From Erythrobacter sp. SD-21 (lineage in GTDB: Bacteria > Pseudomonadota > Alphaproteobacteria > Sphingomonadales > Sphingomonadaceae): DNA of 64,000 nucleotides. The notes under the pieces were generated by a model. The model saw only the letters and a program-made list of their open reading frames with translations. It was not told where the DNA came from and ran no database searches. Shown here in pieces: positions 8,421 to 16,759 of this stretch (positions are counted from its first letter, which is position 1; each line of letters begins with the position of its first letter). The stretch is from positions 1 through 64,000 of the forward strand of contig NZ_ABCG01000005.1 in the NCBI RefSeq assembly GCF_000181515.1, written 5' to 3'. The position numbers and the translations under genes were made by a program.

Positions 8421-8624
8421 TCAATCGCCGGATGAGATCGATTTGGTGGCCTCTCGCAGACGCTTTGCCTGAGCTTTCGCACTCTCCACAGCTTCTTCCG
8501 AGCAGTTGGCATCGGCGAGATCATCGATTTCATCCGCCGCCCGTTTCACCAGCCCCTTCAATGCAAGCTTCTGTTGCTCTGCATTTTTAAGCTCATGGTC
8601 AAGTTCGCGCTTTTCATAGTCCAT
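8421..8624 (-). CDS. Short coiled-coil hypothetical protein
   Basis: A 67-residue charged protein starting MDYEKRELDHELKNAEQQ, with heptad-like Leu/Ala spacing suggesting a helical coiled coil. No ribosome binding site is obvious, and the upstream region is AT-rich compared with its surroundings. It lies downstream of the LOV kinase/response-regulator pair on the same strand, about 85 bases away. The function is unknown; the main support for it being real is its sensible composition. Confidence 0.5.
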   Translation of the reverse strand: MDYEKRELDHELKNAEQQKLALKGLVKRAADEIDDLADANCSEEAVESAKAQAKRLREATKSISSGD

Positions 8625-8709
8625 GCTGCTATTTTATTCATTATCGCATCTGCTGCAAGTTCCGTTAAGAAACGGCGTATTGCATTGTCCCGACACCGGT
8701 TGGAGGCGG

Positions 8710-9057
8710 TCATGCAACTAGTTGCAGGAGGGCAGCGACTACGTCATCGGCCGGTCGGGGTTTCGCGATAACCGGCGCATCGATCTCGCGCAGGTATTCA
8801 CCCACTCGGTTCAAGTCCCCGGTATGCAGGATGAACGGTATACCCCGTTCCCAAAGCCGATCTGCTGTCTGGCGACAGGTCTCTCCCCCTCCGAGGCTGA
8901 CATCGAGGATTGCACCGGCAATTCCATCTTCGTCGATAACGTTCTGCGCTTCGGCATTGGTCACGACGGTGACTCCTTCGTGTCCGGAGTCTTCGATCGC
9001 AAGTTTAAGATCCATCGCGATGAGCGGCTCATCTTCCAGAACGAGTATTCTTTTCAA
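8710..9057 (-). CDS. Single-domain response regulator (receiver protein)
   Basis: A stand-alone CheY-like receiver with no output domain. Counting from the TTG at 9057 (115 residues) it has the acidic pocket Glu8/Asp9/Glu10, phospho-acceptor Asp52 (AILDVSLGG), Thr79 (LHTGD) and Lys99 (IAKP). The TTG was chosen because KRILVLEDEP is the usual domain start; the frame extends to an ATG at 9120, but those codons lie inside the kinase gene. It overlaps the end of the LOV kinase gene in the reference frame sense only if that longer start is used, and it starts 9 bases past the kinase stop otherwise. It is the obvious partner of that kinase. Confidence 0.85.
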   Translation of the reverse strand: MKRILVLEDEPLIAMDLKLAIEDSGHEGVTVVTNAEAQNVIDEDGIAGAILDVSLGGGETCRQTADRLWERGIPFILHTGDLNRVGEYLREIDAPVIAKPRPADDVVAALLQLVA

Positions 9058-9065
9058 GGATCGAC

Positions 9066-10145
9066 CTAACGGTTTGCAATGGGAACGGTGATCAACGCAC
9101 GCAAACCGTCCGCATTCCACGACCGGTCAAGGGTTCCCCGCGAATGGGAAAGCAGCGTGTCGGCGATTTCAAAACCCGTACCATTCGAATCGGGTTCACC
9201 GAGGATAGCCGGGCCGCCGGATTCGACCCATGTAATTTCGAGAGAATTGCGATCAAGCTTGTCCTTCTGGTGGGCCCAGGCGACTTCGATCTTCCCCGTC
9301 TTATTGGACAATGCCCCGTATTTTGTGGCATTTGTGGCCAGCTCGTGGAGCGCCAAGCCGATTGCCGAAATCGCGTTCGGTTCAGTGCGCACACCATTTC
9401 CCTTGAATATTATCCGGTCGCCCTCCGGATCGTAAGGTTCCAGAACGGAGCGGATAGCCTGGCCGACTTGTATCGTACCCAGCGCGGCATCATCCAGGGT
9501 TGGCTCGTATGAACGGCCCAAAGCCTGCACTCGTTCGTTGATTTTACGAGAAACGTCTTTCGCATTCATCGAACGTCCCGTGATATTCACGATACCCCCG
9601 ATGACCGCGAATACATTTTTCATCCTGTGCGAAATTTCACGAGCGAGTGCTTTCGCGTGTCGCTCTTCCGCGCGGGATTGGTGAATGTCGGTGACATCCC
9701 ACTGGCTTCCGAAGAAGTAGGTAAGCCGCCCTTCGGCATCATAGATCGGCCCGAGATGAAGGGTATTATAGAAGGTGGATCCGTCCTTGCGATAATTGAG
9801 GAGTTCGACCACCACGACTTCCTCTGCCGCTATCGCCTCACGGATCTTGGCGATTTGGCGCTGGTCGGTGTCCGGACCTTGCAGGAAGCGACAATTGCGC
9901 CCCAGAATATCTTCTCTGCGGTAGCCCGTTAGTTGTTCGAAGGCTTCGTTGCAAAACACGATCGGGTCGTCTTGCTGGTGAGGGTCGGTAAGACACACCG
10001 CCATCCGTGTCTGAGCCATGGCTTGCTCGAACAGGAGCCCGCTCGCTCCTTCGAAACTCATTCTCGTACTCTGGTTCGGATAGATCGGACGGTGGGCCTG
10101 GTCAGACGATCTGAGGCCGCGCTTGTTATCGTCGCCTTTGTCCAT
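9066..10145 (-). CDS. LOV-domain blue-light sensor histidine kinase, HWE family
   Basis: A 359-residue soluble kinase. A PAS/LOV domain (about 40-155) carries the flavin-binding motif GRNCRFLQG, with photoactive Cys85. It is followed by an HWE kinase domain: H-box EISHRMKN (His173), N-box LHELATNATKYGALS (266-280) and the WVE motif (Trp306-Glu308). The architecture matches the short LOV kinases known from Erythrobacter litoralis (EL346/EL368 type). Blue light should form a Cys-flavin adduct and change autophosphorylation. The ATG at 10145 is preceded by GGAAGGGG; an upstream in-frame ATG at 10190 lacks this. A receiver gene follows directly. Confidence 0.93.
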   Translation of the reverse strand: MDKGDDNKRGLRSSDQAHRPIYPNQSTRMSFEGASGLLFEQAMAQTRMAVCLTDPHQQDDPIVFCNEAFEQLTGYRREDILGRNCRFLQGPDTDQRQIAKIREAIAAEEVVVVELLNYRKDGSTFYNTLHLGPIYDAEGRLTYFFGSQWDVTDIHQSRAEERHAKALAREISHRMKNVFAVIGGIVNITGRSMNAKDVSRKINERVQALGRSYEPTLDDAALGTIQVGQAIRSVLEPYDPEGDRIIFKGNGVRTEPNAISAIGLALHELATNATKYGALSNKTGKIEVAWAHQKDKLDRNSLEITWVESGGPAILGEPDSNGTGFEIADTLLSHSRGTLDRSWNADGLRALITVPIANR

Positions 10146-10305
10146 CAAGCCCCTTCCCGAAAAACACGATGCGTCAGGTTCTCGTTGCAAACGTTCGCAA
10201 CGCCTAGCAGGTCCTGAAAAACCTTCTTACGAGCATTCGGCGGATAGTCTAATCAATCTGTCCGGATATTTGGAGGAGCGTGCGAATTGCGATCTGGCGA
10301 ACGGG

Positions 10306-10989
10306 TCACGCACGGGGAGAGCTTCTTTCCGTTACCCGTCTCAGCGCGTTCACATAGGCCTCGGGCGGCTGCGCGCCGGGGATCATGAAGCGGCCTTCCA
10401 CGATTATGGCTGGCACGCCGGTAATGTTCATTTCCATCGCCGCGCGTTCTTCGACGCGGGTCTTGCGGGCGAGGTCCTCGCTGTCGAGCGCCTTGGCGGC
10501 GGCTTCGCGATCGAGCCCAACTTCCTCCGCCACGGCGAGCAACACGTCGCGTTCCCCGATCCGGCGGCGCTGGTTGAAGTGCGCCTCGAACAGCGCGAGC
10601 TTGAGCCGCGTCTGCGCCTCGGCCCCGTGTTCCTCCAGCGCCCAGGTCAGCAGCTTGTGCGCGTCAAAGGTGTTCCACATCATCGCCTCGGGCGCAGGCT
10701 CGGGCCCCTCGTAATCGAGAGATACACCCGCCGCCTCGGCCGCTTGGCGCATTTGGTCCTGCACCTCTTTCGATTGCTCTATCGTGCGGCCGTATTTGCG
10801 CGCGATATGCGCGGTGCGCTCCTCGCCCTCTTCCGGCATATCCGGATTGAGTTCGAAGGCGTGCCAGCGGATATCTGCGGCGATTTCGCCTTCCAGCTGA
10901 TCCAGCGCCTGGCCCAGATTGCCCCAGCCGACGAGGCACCAGGGGCACATGACGTCGGACCAGATGTCGATGGTGAGCGTGCGGGTCAT
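10306..10989 (-). CDS. DsbA-family oxidoreductase, FrnE-like
   Basis: A 227-residue cytosolic thioredoxin-fold protein with the CxxC motif in DVMCPWCLVGW near the N-terminus, an inserted helical domain and the cis-Pro loop NITGVPAIIV. This is the FrnE/2-hydroxychromene-isomerase-like branch of the DsbA superfamily, with likely disulfide isomerase or reductase activity. The ATG overlaps the TGA of nudC (ATGA), so the two are probably translated together. The physiological substrate is unknown. Confidence 0.92.
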   Translation of the reverse strand: MTRTLTIDIWSDVMCPWCLVGWGNLGQALDQLEGEIAADIRWHAFELNPDMPEEGEERTAHIARKYGRTIEQSKEVQDQMRQAAEAAGVSLDYEGPEPAPEAMMWNTFDAHKLLTWALEEHGAEAQTRLKLALFEAHFNQRRRIGERDVLLAVAEEVGLDREAAAKALDSEDLARKTRVEERAAMEMNITGVPAIIVEGRFMIPGAQPPEAYVNALRRVTERSSPRA

Positions 10990-11891
10990 CGCGCGAGCCA
11001 CCAGCGCATGAGGTGGGTGGCAATGGCCTGCTCCACCGGCTTGTGAAAGGGCGCGGAAGGGGCGCCAGCGAAGGCCGCCTCGATCTCGTCGCGCGTGAAC
11101 CACAGGATTTCGGCCATTTCGGTTTCGTCCATCGTCACCTCCTCGTCGTCGGCATAGGCGTGGCAGCCGATCATCAGCTGGCTCGGGAAGGGCCAGGGCT
11201 GGCTGGCGACATAGCTCACGTCGCGGATGCGCACGCCGCTTTCCTCGAACACCTCGCGCGCGACGCCTTCCTCGATGCTTTCGCCCGGCTCCACGAAACC
11301 GGCGAGCGCGGAGAAGCGGCCTTCCGGCCACCCCTTGCCCCGCCCGAGCATGAGCTTGCCGTCATGTTCGACCAGCGTGATCGCGACCGGGTCGGTGCGC
11401 GGGAAATGGTTCGCGCCGCAGGAGGTGCAGTCGCGCTGCCAGCCACCCTTGGCGAGCTTCGTGTCGCCCCCGCATTGCGCGCAGAAGCGGTGCCGCGCGT
11501 GCCAGTCCACGATGCTGCGCGCCCCGCCGTAAAGCGCAAGGTCGTCGGGCGCGAGCGTCACCATGAGCGACCACAGCTGCGGATTGGACAATCGCGGAGT
11601 GGCATCGCCGCGCGGGGGGACGGCGGCGAAGCATGCCTTTTCCCCGCCATCGGTGCGGTCGAAACCGAGAAAGACCAGCTCGGCTTCCTCCGGCGCATCG
11701 GCCAGCGTGCCCCAGGCGAGCCGCCCGCGATCGTCCAGCGCGGGCATCAGCCCGTCGAGGCGGAGGAGCCGCGCCTTCCAGTTCATGTAGCCCGCAAGCC
11801 GCTCCGGGTCCGCGCGGACGTGATCGGCGCGGTCGATCTTCGATCCGGTAAAGGAAAGGGAGATGGCTCTAGGCTCCCTGCATGGCGGCAA
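10986..11891 (-). CDS. nudC: NADH pyrophosphatase NudC
   Basis: A 301-residue Nudix hydrolase that cleaves NAD(H) to NMN(H) and AMP and can remove NAD caps from RNA. It shows the zinc ribbon Cys137-x2-Cys140 and Cys155-x2-Cys158 and the Nudix box GFVEPGESIEEGVAREVFEE at about 199-218. The only plausible start that keeps the conserved N-terminus (SFTGSKIDRADHVR) is a TTG at 11891, which overlaps the end of the upstream hydrolase gene by 23 bases; no clear ribosome binding site is seen. The first internal ATG (Met36) would cut into the N-terminal domain. Confidence 0.93.
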   Translation of the reverse strand: MPPCREPRAISLSFTGSKIDRADHVRADPERLAGYMNWKARLLRLDGLMPALDDRGRLAWGTLADAPEEAELVFLGFDRTDGGEKACFAAVPPRGDATPRLSNPQLWSLMVTLAPDDLALYGGARSIVDWHARHRFCAQCGGDTKLAKGGWQRDCTSCGANHFPRTDPVAITLVEHDGKLMLGRGKGWPEGRFSALAGFVEPGESIEEGVAREVFEESGVRIRDVSYVASQPWPFPSQLMIGCHAYADDEEVTMDETEMAEILWFTRDEIEAAFAGAPSAPFHKPVEQAIATHLMRWWLAR

Positions 11892-13173
11892 GATCGGCGA
11901 GCACGGCGCGCGGGAAGCCTTCGTGGATCGGATAGGCTTCGGACGGCATGTACTGCGTCATCAGCGTGGCGCGAAGGCCCGCCTTGTAGCTGACGAAGCC
12001 GACCGTCCCGGCCGCCCCGCCCCAGCCATAGGCGCCGTCCTGCACGCGGCCGCCCGCGCCGAAGCCCTGGCCTTCGACCCAGGTGCCCTTGGTCGTGGCC
12101 GTTTCGGGCAGCAGGTTCGACGTGCCGACGCGCACGGCGTTCTCCGCCAGCACGCGCTTGCCGTCGATCATGCCGTAGCCCAGCAGCATCTTGAGGAAGC
12201 GGTCGTAATCATGCGCACTCGAGACGAGGCCTGCCCCGCCGAAGGGGAAGGCCGGATCGTCGAGATAGACCGAGGATGCCGCCGGATCCATCGGCAGCGG
12301 GGTACCGTTGAGGATGCCGTAATTGGTAGTGAAGCGGCCCACTTCGCTTTCCGGCACGCGGAAATAGGTGCTGTTCATGCCCGCCGGCTCGAAGATCGCG
12401 GCGTGCAAATACTCGTCGAACTTCATCCCGCTGGCGACTTCGATCACCCGGCCAAGCAGGTCGAGACCGACCGAATAGCTCCACTTGGTGCCGGGCTGGA
12501 GGACGAGTGGCAGCTGCGACAGGTTGTTGGCGAACTTGTCGAGCCCGCGGATCGCTTCTTCGCGGCCCAGACCCGGGATCGGCAGGCGGCTGACCTGTCC
12601 CGGCACCACGCCGTATTTCACATACTGGTCGCGGATTGGGCCCTTCTGGACGATGGAATAGCCAAGACCGGCCGTGTGGGTGAGCAGGTGGCGCACGGTG
12701 ATCGGGCGCTCTGCGGGGACCAGATCGGTGACGGAGCCGTCATAGGTCTTTTGCACCATCATCTTGCCGAACAAAGGAAGATGCTCGGCGATCGGCTGGT
12801 CGAGACCCATCTTGCCGTCCTCGATCAGCTGCATCGCAGCCATGCCGGTGACCGGCTTGGTCATCGAATAGATGCGATAAAGGCTGTCCGCACCGGCACG
12901 GACCGTCCCGCCAAGGGCAAGGTTGCCGCGCGCGACATAGACCGGCTTCTTGTCGCCCCAACCGAGCGCCGCGACCATGTTGGCGACCTTGCGCTCGCCG
13001 ACATATTTATCGACCATCGCGCCGACATTGGTCCAGCCGACCGGCGTTCCCTGCGCCAAGACCTCGCGGCCCATCGGCATCGCGGATAGCACCGCCCCGG
13101 CGGTCAGCCATGCCCCGCCTCTCAGCAGCGAGCGGCGCGAGTACTGGGGAGCGTCGAATTCACGATAGGCCAT
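11869..13173 (-). CDS. Serine hydrolase, class C beta-lactamase/family VIII esterase fold
   Basis: A 434-residue exported hydrolase. The N-terminus carries a twin-arginine signal (SRRSLLRGG, about 12-20, then a hydrophobic stretch), so it is probably folded before Tat export. The catalytic SxxK motif is Ser103-Met-Thr-Lys106, and the Tyr of the second motif is in WSYSV (Tyr233). Such proteins are often esterases, D-aminopeptidases or amide hydrolases rather than true beta-lactamases; the substrate is unknown. It precedes nudC on the same strand and overlaps it. Confidence 0.9.
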   Translation of the reverse strand: MAYREFDAPQYSRRSLLRGGAWLTAGAVLSAMPMGREVLAQGTPVGWTNVGAMVDKYVGERKVANMVAALGWGDKKPVYVARGNLALGGTVRAGADSLYRIYSMTKPVTGMAAMQLIEDGKMGLDQPIAEHLPLFGKMMVQKTYDGSVTDLVPAERPITVRHLLTHTAGLGYSIVQKGPIRDQYVKYGVVPGQVSRLPIPGLGREEAIRGLDKFANNLSQLPLVLQPGTKWSYSVGLDLLGRVIEVASGMKFDEYLHAAIFEPAGMNSTYFRVPESEVGRFTTNYGILNGTPLPMDPAASSVYLDDPAFPFGGAGLVSSAHDYDRFLKMLLGYGMIDGKRVLAENAVRVGTSNLLPETATTKGTWVEGQGFGAGGRVQDGAYGWGGAAGTVGFVSYKAGLRATLMTQYMPSEAYPIHEGFPRAVLADLAAMQGA

Positions 13174-13291
13174 GGGCGATCCTCTTGGAGTGTGATGCGT
13201 TCGGGCGATTGATGCGGATTTGAAATTGAACGGTCAATTGCGAAAGGCGATAGGACTTGCAAGTATGGGGTGCCTTACCCATATAGGACAC

Positions 13292-13513
13292 ATGCTGAAC
13301 CTTCTCTCTTTCCTCTTCGGGATCATCTCGCTGGTCATCGTGATCCCCGCCACCATCCCCTTGCTGGGCTGGGCCAACTGGATCGCGCTGCCACTGATCG
13401 TGATCGGCGTCATCGTCGGCCAGCTCTCGTCGAGCAATTCGGGGCGCAACTTCAACCTCGTCGTGCTGCTGATCGCCGTTATCCGCCTGAGCCTCGGCGG
13501 CGGGGTTATCTAA
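13292..13513 (+). CDS. Small membrane protein
   Basis: A 73-residue protein starting MLNLLSFLFGIISLV with two strongly hydrophobic segments (about 3-24 and 28-43) and a third weaker one near 57-68, so it should sit in the inner membrane. The ATG at 13292 was chosen because the upstream in-frame codons from 13220 are polar and lack homology-like features. It converges with mutY and overlaps its stop codon by three bases. No function is recognised. Confidence 0.7.
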   Translation: MLNLLSFLFGIISLVIVIPATIPLLGWANWIALPLIVIGVIVGQLSSSNSGRNFNLVVLLIAVIRLSLGGGVI

Positions 13514-14532
13514 CCAGCCAGCGCCAGCCGGGCCGCTTTCGCGAACAGCGTCGGCAGGCCCGCCTCCTCCAGCCGGTCGAGCGGCCACCATTCGCCTGCG
13601 CCTTGCGGCTGTTCGGGAGCCGCGCTCCTGTGCACCGAGAGTTCGAGCGCGAAATGCGAGAAGGTGTGGCGCACCATTCCCAGCGACTCCCAGTCGCCTT
13701 CGACCGTCGGAACGCCTGTGCCGTCACCCTTCGCCGACCAGCCATCATCGGGCAGCGCGCGCATGCCGCCGAGCATCTCCGTGCCCTCGCGCCGGACCAG
13801 CCACACCGCGCCCTCGCGCTCGATCCACCACGCGCATCCCTGCCGGACCGGCTTGGCTTTCTTGGGCGCCCTGACGGGCAATAGGGCAGGATCGCTCTCC
13901 GCCCGGCCGCGGCAATCGCGCTCCAGCGGGCAGAGCAGGCACTTCGGATCGCGCGCAGTGCAGATCGAAGAGCCCAGATCCATCATCGCCTGCGCGAAGT
14001 CGCCCGCGCGGTTATCCGGCGTGATCGTATCGGTCGCAGCTCGGATCGCCTTGCGCACGCCGGGCAGCGGCTCCTTCAGCGCGAATAGCCGCGCCACCAC
14101 CCGCTCGACATTGGCATCCACCACCACCGCGCGCCGCCCGAAAGCGATCGCCGCCACCGCCGCAGCGGTATAAGCGCCCAGCCCCGGCAGTTTGCGCAGT
14201 TCTTCCTCGGTATCGGGAAAGGCTCCCAGATCGGCCACCGCCCGCGCCGCCTTCACGAGGTTGCGGGCGCGCGAATAATAGCCCAGCCCCGCCCAGGCGG
14301 CCATGACGTCTTCTTCCGGCGCGGCGGCCAGCGCTTCCACCGTAGCCCAGCGCAAGGTGAAGGCCGCGAAATAGGGTTTCACCGCCGCGACGGTGGTCTG
14401 CTGGAGCATGACCTCGGACAGCCACACGCGATAGGGATCGGGCGCCGGCTCGCCCGGACGCGCCCGCCACGGCAGGTCGCGCGCATGAGCATCGTACCAG
14501 TCGAGCAATTTGTCGGAAACTATGGCGGCCAC
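13510..14532 (-). CDS. mutY: A/G-specific adenine DNA glycosylase MutY
   Basis: MutY removes adenine mispaired with 8-oxoguanine. The 340 residues include the catalytic Glu in WLSEVMLQQT, the helix-hairpin-helix around LPGLGAYTAAAVAAIAFG, the catalytic Asp in MMDLGSSIC, the FeS ligands C-x6-C-x2-C-x5-C (CTARDPKCLLCPLERDC) and a C-terminal NUDIX-like lesion-recognition domain. The GTG at 14532 (GTG GCC GCC ATA) gives the usual N-terminus; further upstream codons would overlap the divergent gene at 14547. The gap to that gene is only about 14 bases. Confidence 0.95.
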   Translation of the reverse strand: MAAIVSDKLLDWYDAHARDLPWRARPGEPAPDPYRVWLSEVMLQQTTVAAVKPYFAAFTLRWATVEALAAAPEEDVMAAWAGLGYYSRARNLVKAARAVADLGAFPDTEEELRKLPGLGAYTAAAVAAIAFGRRAVVVDANVERVVARLFALKEPLPGVRKAIRAATDTITPDNRAGDFAQAMMDLGSSICTARDPKCLLCPLERDCRGRAESDPALLPVRAPKKAKPVRQGCAWWIEREGAVWLVRREGTEMLGGMRALPDDGWSAKGDGTGVPTVEGDWESLGMVRHTFSHFALELSVHRSAAPEQPQGAGEWWPLDRLEEAGLPTLFAKAARLALAG

Positions 14533-14546
14533 GCCCCGCCTATGGC

Positions 14547-15149
14547 ATGAGCGTGCCCGCAATGGGAAGCGACAAGCCGAAATCGAAGAAGAGTGGCAGG
14601 GGCAAGGACCCGGCCTCAAGCAGCGCAGCCGTAGGCCGCAAAAAATCCCCCAAGCCTTACGAACGCCCGCGTGGGGGCGCCGCAAAGGCGATCAGCGACC
14701 TCATGCCGCAGATCGGCCGCCCGGCCTTCCGCCGCTTCGGATTCGTGCAAAGCTCGATCCTCAGCCGCTGGCCCGAAATCGTGGGCGAGACGCACGCGCG
14801 CGTCTGCATGCCGGAAATGATCCGTTTTCCGCCAGGGGAAAAGTCGGAAGGCATCCTCGAACTCGTCGTCAAACCCGCCCATGCCCCGCTCATCCAGCAA
14901 GTGCTGCCCGAGATCATCGACCGGGTGAACCGCTTCTTCGGTTACAAGGCGGTGGCGCGGATCAAGCTCCGGCAAGGTGCGGTTAAGCCGCCGGAGGACA
15001 GGAACAAGGCGAAAGCGCCGCCGTCGCTCAAGCCGATTCCGATGGAACTGGGCGACAGTCTGCGCGATATCGGAGATCCCGAACTGCGCACCGTGCTCGA
15101 ATCGCTCGCGCGCAGCTTCGGTTCGGATAGTGAAGACAGGAACGATTGA
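14547..15149 (+). CDS. DUF721-domain protein (DciA-like)
   Basis: A 200-residue protein with a basic, disordered N-terminus (Lys/Arg/Ser-rich, 1-45), the DUF721 core with SSILSRWPEIVGETHAR, and a C-terminal helical region. DUF721 includes DciA, the ancestral replicative helicase (DnaB) operator protein in bacteria lacking DnaC, so a replication role is plausible but unproven here. Met6 is an alternative start. It heads a forward run with the two thioredoxin-fold genes and smc. Confidence 0.82.
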   Translation: MSVPAMGSDKPKSKKSGRGKDPASSSAAVGRKKSPKPYERPRGGAAKAISDLMPQIGRPAFRRFGFVQSSILSRWPEIVGETHARVCMPEMIRFPPGEKSEGILELVVKPAHAPLIQQVLPEIIDRVNRFFGYKAVARIKLRQGAVKPPEDRNKAKAPPSLKPIPMELGDSLRDIGDPELRTVLESLARSFGSDSEDRND

Positions 15150-15150
15150 C

Positions 15151-15867
15151 GTGTCGCGACTTGCCCGCTTGACCAGGCCCATCATGTTTGCCGCCGCCGC
15201 CGCGCTGGCCGTCGGCGCAACCGCACAGGACAAGCCGCTCCTCCCCGGCTTGGAGAAGAAGGGCAATTGGGGCGGAATGGTCACCGAGACCAAGGGTGGC
15301 CACCTGATCGGCAATCCCGATGCCGAGGGCAAGCTGGTCGAGTACATGAGCTACACCTGCTCGCACTGCGCCGAATTCGCGCGCACCGGAGAAGGCGCGA
15401 TCAAGCTCCTCTACGTGCCCACCGGCAAGATCTCCTACGAGATCCGCCACCTTATCCGCGACCCGATCGACCTCACGGCTGCACTGGCCGCGCAATGCGG
15501 AGAACCGGCGAAATTCCCGGCCAATCACGAGGCGCTGATCCTCAAGCATCCCGAATGGATGGCAAAGGCGCGGTCGATGACGCAAGCGCAGATGGCGCGC
15601 TGGAAATTCGGCAGCTTCGCCAGCCGCGCGCAGGCGATCGCGAGCGATCTCGATTTCTACGAAATCATGGAAGCGCGCGGCTATTCGCGCACAAAGCTCG
15701 ACCAGTGCCTGACCGACGAGGCCGAGGCCCGCGCCATTGCCGAGCAGAGCCAGGCGGACATCGAGACTTTCGCCCTGCAGGGCACGCCGACCTTCCTGAT
15801 GGGCGGCAAGAAGCTGCAGGCGCACGACTGGCAGAGCCTCCAGCCGATCCTCGACCGTCTATACTGA
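15151..15867 (+). CDS. Exported DsbA-like thiol-disulfide oxidoreductase
   Basis: A 238-residue protein starting at a GTG (15151) with AGGAA in good position, right after the DUF721 stop. A signal peptide (about 1-31, ending ATAQ) is followed by a thioredoxin fold with the redox pair CSHC in MSYTCSHCAEF, an inserted helical domain and the cis-Pro motif GTPTFLMGG. It probably acts in periplasmic disulfide formation or isomerisation. A paralogue follows 120 bases downstream. No dsbB partner is visible in the window. Confidence 0.88.
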   Translation: MSRLARLTRPIMFAAAAALAVGATAQDKPLLPGLEKKGNWGGMVTETKGGHLIGNPDAEGKLVEYMSYTCSHCAEFARTGEGAIKLLYVPTGKISYEIRHLIRDPIDLTAALAAQCGEPAKFPANHEALILKHPEWMAKARSMTQAQMARWKFGSFASRAQAIASDLDFYEIMEARGYSRTKLDQCLTDEAEARAIAEQSQADIETFALQGTPTFLMGGKKLQAHDWQSLQPILDRLY

Positions 15868-15987
15868 CGCGTTTCAGGGCGAAAACGGCCATTTTGTGGG
15901 GGACAGCCCTGTGGACACAGGCCTCCCCCTCCTTCACCTAGGACGGACCTTGCCATAGCCTTTCGGGCTCATTTCAGAGGATTTTGC

Positions 15988-16734
15988 ATGAACCGCAGCA
16001 TTCGTTTCGCTCTCGCAGCCCCCATCGCGCTGGCGCTGGCCGCCTGCAATGGCGGCGCCGAAGAAGGAACCGCCGGGGATCTCGAAGGCGAACAGATCGC
16101 CGAAATCGCCGCACCCGATGGCAGCAGCTGGCTCGAAACTGCCAGCGGCACCGAGGAAGGCGGCTTCGTGATCGGCAATCCGGACGCCCCGCTCAAGCTA
16201 GTGGAATATGCCAGCCACACTTGCGGCGCCTGCGCCATGTTTGCGGAGACCGGCTCCGCCCCGCTGCAGGAAGAATATGTCGCAAGCGGCCGTGTGAGTT
16301 ACGAAATCCGCCCGCTGTTGCGCGATCCGCTGGACGTGACGATCTCGACGCTGGCCCGCTGCGGTTCGCCTGCGAGCTTCCACGCGCTGGCCGACCAGGC
16401 TTGGGCCTCGCTTCCCGAATTCGGCGACGCGCTGCAGTCCAACGCCGGAGCCTATGAGGCGGCCATGAACGCGCCCGAGAACGAGCGGTTCGTGCGCATT
16501 GCCGAAGCCGCCGGCCTAGTCGACTTCTTCGCCGCGCGCGGTATCTCCGCCGACCAGGCGCGCACATGCCTCGCCGATGGGCAGGCGATCACCGCCATGG
16601 CCCAAAAATCGAGCGAGCAGGCCAGCGCCGACGGCGTTACCGGCACGCCGACCTTCTTCCTCAATGGCCAGCGTGTCGAAGCCAACCAGTGGACGGCGCT
16701 CGAACCCATCCTCCAGCGCGCCGGCGCGAGGTAA
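15988..16734 (+). CDS. DsbA-like thioredoxin-fold lipoprotein
   Basis: A 248-residue paralogue of the preceding gene. The signal peptide ends in a lipobox (ALAAC, Cys20), so it should be membrane-anchored. The redox site is CGAC in ASHTCGACAMF, and the cis-Pro loop is GTPTFFLNG. The different CxxC dipeptide and the lipid anchor suggest a distinct redox potential or location from the upstream partner. It lies 25 bases before smc on the same strand. Confidence 0.88.
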   Translation: MNRSIRFALAAPIALALAACNGGAEEGTAGDLEGEQIAEIAAPDGSSWLETASGTEEGGFVIGNPDAPLKLVEYASHTCGACAMFAETGSAPLQEEYVASGRVSYEIRPLLRDPLDVTISTLARCGSPASFHALADQAWASLPEFGDALQSNAGAYEAAMNAPENERFVRIAEAAGLVDFFAARGISADQARTCLADGQAITAMAQKSSEQASADGVTGTPTFFLNGQRVEANQWTALEPILQRAGAR

Positions 16735-16759
16735 GACCTAGGACGGGGGGCGACAGGCG

